Below, piece after piece: positions 6,009 to 7,685 of a DNA stretch of 7,685 nt. The translations under genes were made by a program, and so were the position numbers. The notes below the pieces were generated by a model that worked only from the letters and a program-made list of their open reading frames with translations, had not been told where the DNA came from and did no database searches. How positions within the stretch are numbered: position 1 is the first letter of the stretch; every line of letters begins with the position of its first letter. The stretch covers positions 1 to 7,685 of the forward strand of contig JAOUIN010000109.1 in assembly GCA_029883965.1 (NCBI GenBank). The letters are read 5' to 3'. Source of the stretch: Betaproteobacteria bacterium. Its GTDB lineage: Bacteria; Pseudomonadota; Gammaproteobacteria; Burkholderiales; SG8-41.

Positions 6009-6929
6009 ATGCAACTGCGTCATTATCTACAATTCAAGGATTTCAGCGCCGAGGAATACGCGCATGTATTTGCGCGTGCGAGTCGGATCAAGGACCGGTT
6101 CAAGCGCTACGAACCTTATCTGGCGCTGCACGACCGCACGCTGGCGATGATTTTCGAGAAGCACTCAACGCGCACGCGCGTCTCGTTCGAGGCGGGCATG
6201 CTGCAGATGGGCGGCTCGGTGATCAACCTGACTTCAAGCGAAACCCAGATCAGCCGCGGCGAACCGATTGAGGACGTCGCGCGCGTGATCACGCGCATGG
6301 TCGACCTGGTGATGATCCGCACCTATGAGCAGGAGATCATTGATCGCTTCGCCGGTCATTCCAGGGTGCCGGTGATCAACGGCCTGACCAACGAATATCA
6401 TCCCTGCCAGATTCTCGCCGACATTTTTACCTTCATCGAGCATCGCGGCTCCATCCGCGGCAAGACCGTGGCATGGATCGGCGACTCCAACAATGTCTGC
6501 AACACCTGGCTGCAGGCGGCCGAAGTGCTGAATTTCAACGTACACGTCTCCACGCCGCCGGGCTACGAAGTCGAACCCGAGCGCGCCGGACTCTACGGCA
6601 CCGACCATTACGAAGAGTTCAAGAACCCCATGGATGCCGTCAACGGCGCCGACCTGGTCACCACCGACGTATGGACCAGCATGGGTTTCGAGGCCGAAAA
6701 CGAGGAACGAAAACGCGTGTTCGAGGACTGGTGTGTCGATGCCGACATGATGCGCGCCGCAAACAAGGATGCGCTGTTCATGCACTGCCTGCCGGCACAT
6801 CGCGGCGAGGAAGTCACCGCTGACGTCATCGACGGGCCGCAAAGCGTGGTCTGGGACGAGGCCGAGAACCGCCTGCATGCGCAGAAAGCGCTGATGGAGT
6901 TCCTGCTGCTCGGCCACGTCGACTCTTGA
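6009..6929 (+). CDS. argF: Ornithine carbamoyltransferase
   Basis: This enzyme transfers the carbamoyl group from carbamoyl phosphate to ornithine, giving citrulline, in the cytoplasm. The 306 residues match the anabolic family, which usually works as a trimer. The carbamoyl-phosphate motif STRTR is at 53-57, HPCQ at 131-134, the second-domain DSNNVCNTW at 159-167, the ornithine-binding loop DVWTSMG at 220-226, and the catalytic HCLP at 259-262. All expected residues are present, so the enzyme should be active. The ATG at 6009 has a modest CGGA element 8 bases upstream. It follows argD by 44 bases and precedes argG by 68 bases on the same strand, so the three are probably co-transcribed. A catabolic role is unlikely because no arginine deiminase or carbamate kinase gene is near. 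Confidence 0.97.
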   Translation: MQLRHYLQFKDFSAEEYAHVFARASRIKDRFKRYEPYLALHDRTLAMIFEKHSTRTRVSFEAGMLQMGGSVINLTSSETQISRGEPIEDVARVITRMVDLVMIRTYEQEIIDRFAGHSRVPVINGLTNEYHPCQILADIFTFIEHRGSIRGKTVAWIGDSNNVCNTWLQAAEVLNFNVHVSTPPGYEVEPERAGLYGTDHYEEFKNPMDAVNGADLVTTDVWTSMGFEAENEERKRVFEDWCVDADMMRAANKDALFMHCLPAHRGEEVTADVIDGPQSVVWDEAENRLHAQKALMEFLLLGHVDS

Positions 6930-6946
6930 GCAAATATCCAATCCTG

Positions 6947-6961
6947 TGCGCGCATCGCGCA
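6947..6961 (+). repeat. Hairpin between argF and argG
   Basis: TGCGCG and CGCGCA form a perfect 6-base-pair stem with a CAT loop in the 68-base gap. An alternative pairing extends it with CCT (6943-6945) and AGG (6961-6963). No T-tract follows directly, so termination is unlikely. It may modulate the mRNA between the two genes, or be chance in GC-rich sequence. Confidence 0.3.
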
Positions 6962-6997
6962 GGTACGGGCCACCCACCCTTTTCACCGTAAGCGATC

Positions 6998-7685
6998 ATG
7001 AAAAAAGCAAAGAAAATCAAAAAAGTCGTACTCGCCTATTCCGGCGGCCTCGACACCTCGGTCATCCTCAAGTGGCTGCAGGACGTCTACGACTGCGAAG
7101 TCATCACCTTTACCGCCGATATCGGCCAGGGCGAGGAAGTCGCGCCGGCGCGCAAAAAAGCGCGCATGTTCGGCGTCAAGCAGATCTTCATTGAAGACCT
7201 GCGCGAGGAATTCGTCCGTGACTTCGTCTTCCCGATGTTCCGCGCCAATACCGTGTATGAAGGTGAATACCTGCTGGGCACGTCGATTGCCCGGCCGCTG
7301 ATCGCCAAGCGCATGATCGAAATCGCACGCAAGACCGGCGCCGATGCGGTCTCGCACGGCGCCACCGGCAAAGGCAACGACCAGGTGCGCTTCGAACTCG
7401 GCGCCTATGCCCTGATGCCGGACGTCAAGATCATCGCGCCGTGGCGTGAGTGGGACCTGCTGTCGCGCGAAAAACTGCTGGCGTACGCCGACAAGCACGG
7501 CATCCCGGTCGATTACAAGAAGCGAAAAGGCGGCGCTCCCTACTCGATGGATGCCAATCTGCTGCACATCTCGTACGAAGGCGGCATCCTCGAAGATCCG
7601 GCGTTCGAACCGGACGACTCGATGTGGCGCATTACCGCGTCTCCGGAAAAGGCGCCGAACCGCCCGGAATACGTGGAGCTCACCT
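6998..7685 (+). CDS. argG: Argininosuccinate synthase (N-terminal part, cut by window edge)
   Basis: This enzyme condenses citrulline and aspartate with ATP to argininosuccinate, the step after ArgF. I translated the frame from ATG at 6998 through 229 open codons to the right edge. The full protein is usually about 400 residues, so just over half is present. The ATP-binding P-loop AYSGGLDTS is at 13-21. Other family hallmarks are TADIGQGEE (40-48), a YLLGTSIARPLIAK segment (91-104) and HGATGKGNDQVRFE (120-133), which binds citrulline and aspartate. The N-terminus MKKAKKIKK is more lysine-rich than usual and is encoded by several A-runs. An in-frame TAA at 6989-6991 excludes any earlier start. 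The ribosome binding site is weak (GTAAGCG). It is the last visible gene of the arg cluster. Confidence 0.96.
   Translation, partial: MKKAKKIKKVVLAYSGGLDTSVILKWLQDVYDCEVITFTADIGQGEEVAPARKKARMFGVKQIFIEDLREEFVRDFVFPMFRANTVYEGEYLLGTSIARPLIAKRMIEIARKTGADAVSHGATGKGNDQVRFELGAYALMPDVKIIAPWREWDLLSREKLLAYADKHGIPVDYKKRKGGAPYSMDANLLHISYEGGILEDPAFEPDDSMWRITASPEKAPNRPEYVELT

Noticed and set aside
6234..6986. Minus-strand frame of 250 codons opposite argF
   Set aside because: It is a shadow of argF. The real strand carries all ornithine carbamoyltransferase motifs.
6983..7567. Minus-strand frame of 194 codons opposite argG
   Set aside because: It is a shadow of argG, whose P-loop and substrate motifs are intact on the plus strand.

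Overview
The window reads as an ordinary chromosomal stretch of a GC-rich (about 60% by eye) Gram-negative proteobacterium. MurJ and a periplasmic binding protein with a signal peptide point to a Gram-negative cell. The divergent murJ / rpsT pair followed by argD-argF-argG, and an ArgD N-terminus of the MSHVMNTY type, suggest a betaproteobacterium. That placement is inference from gene order and sequence style, not a database result.

Left part (1-1999, minus strand): a tightly packed ABC importer in the order substrate-binding protein, ATPase, permease, read right to left. It belongs to the PhnD/PhnC/PhnE (phosphonate-type oxyanion) superfamily. The binding protein most resembles the subgroup usually annotated as putative selenate transporter rather than classical phosphonate PhnD, so the substrate is uncertain. 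The genes overlap by 1 and 10 bases, and the permease runs off the left edge. A 403-base gap (2000-2402) separates the importer from murJ. It contains a weak murJ terminator candidate, an inverted repeat and a GC-rich stem-loop directly upstream of the binding-protein ribosome binding site.

Middle (2403-4304): murJ (lipid II flippase, complete, minus strand) is divergent from rpsT (ribosomal protein S20, complete, plus strand). The intergenic region holds a clear sigma70-type promoter for rpsT with a GC-rich discriminator.

Gap 4305-4764: no convincing gene. It has two short perfect hairpins sharing the same ACCGGC/GCCGGT arms just after rpsT, a possible promoter, and a terminator-like hairpin just before argD.

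Right part (4765-7685, plus strand): argD, argF and argG, arranged as a probable operon. ArgD makes N-acetylornithine, ArgF turns ornithine into citrulline, and ArgG makes argininosuccinate from citrulline. The first two are complete and argG is cut by the right edge after 229 codons. Each intergenic gap in this cluster contains a small hairpin.

I see no CRISPR array, transposase, tRNA, rRNA or phage gene, and no clear sign of an undescribed multi-gene system. The points most worth a second look are the leader of the importer operon and the structured region before argD.
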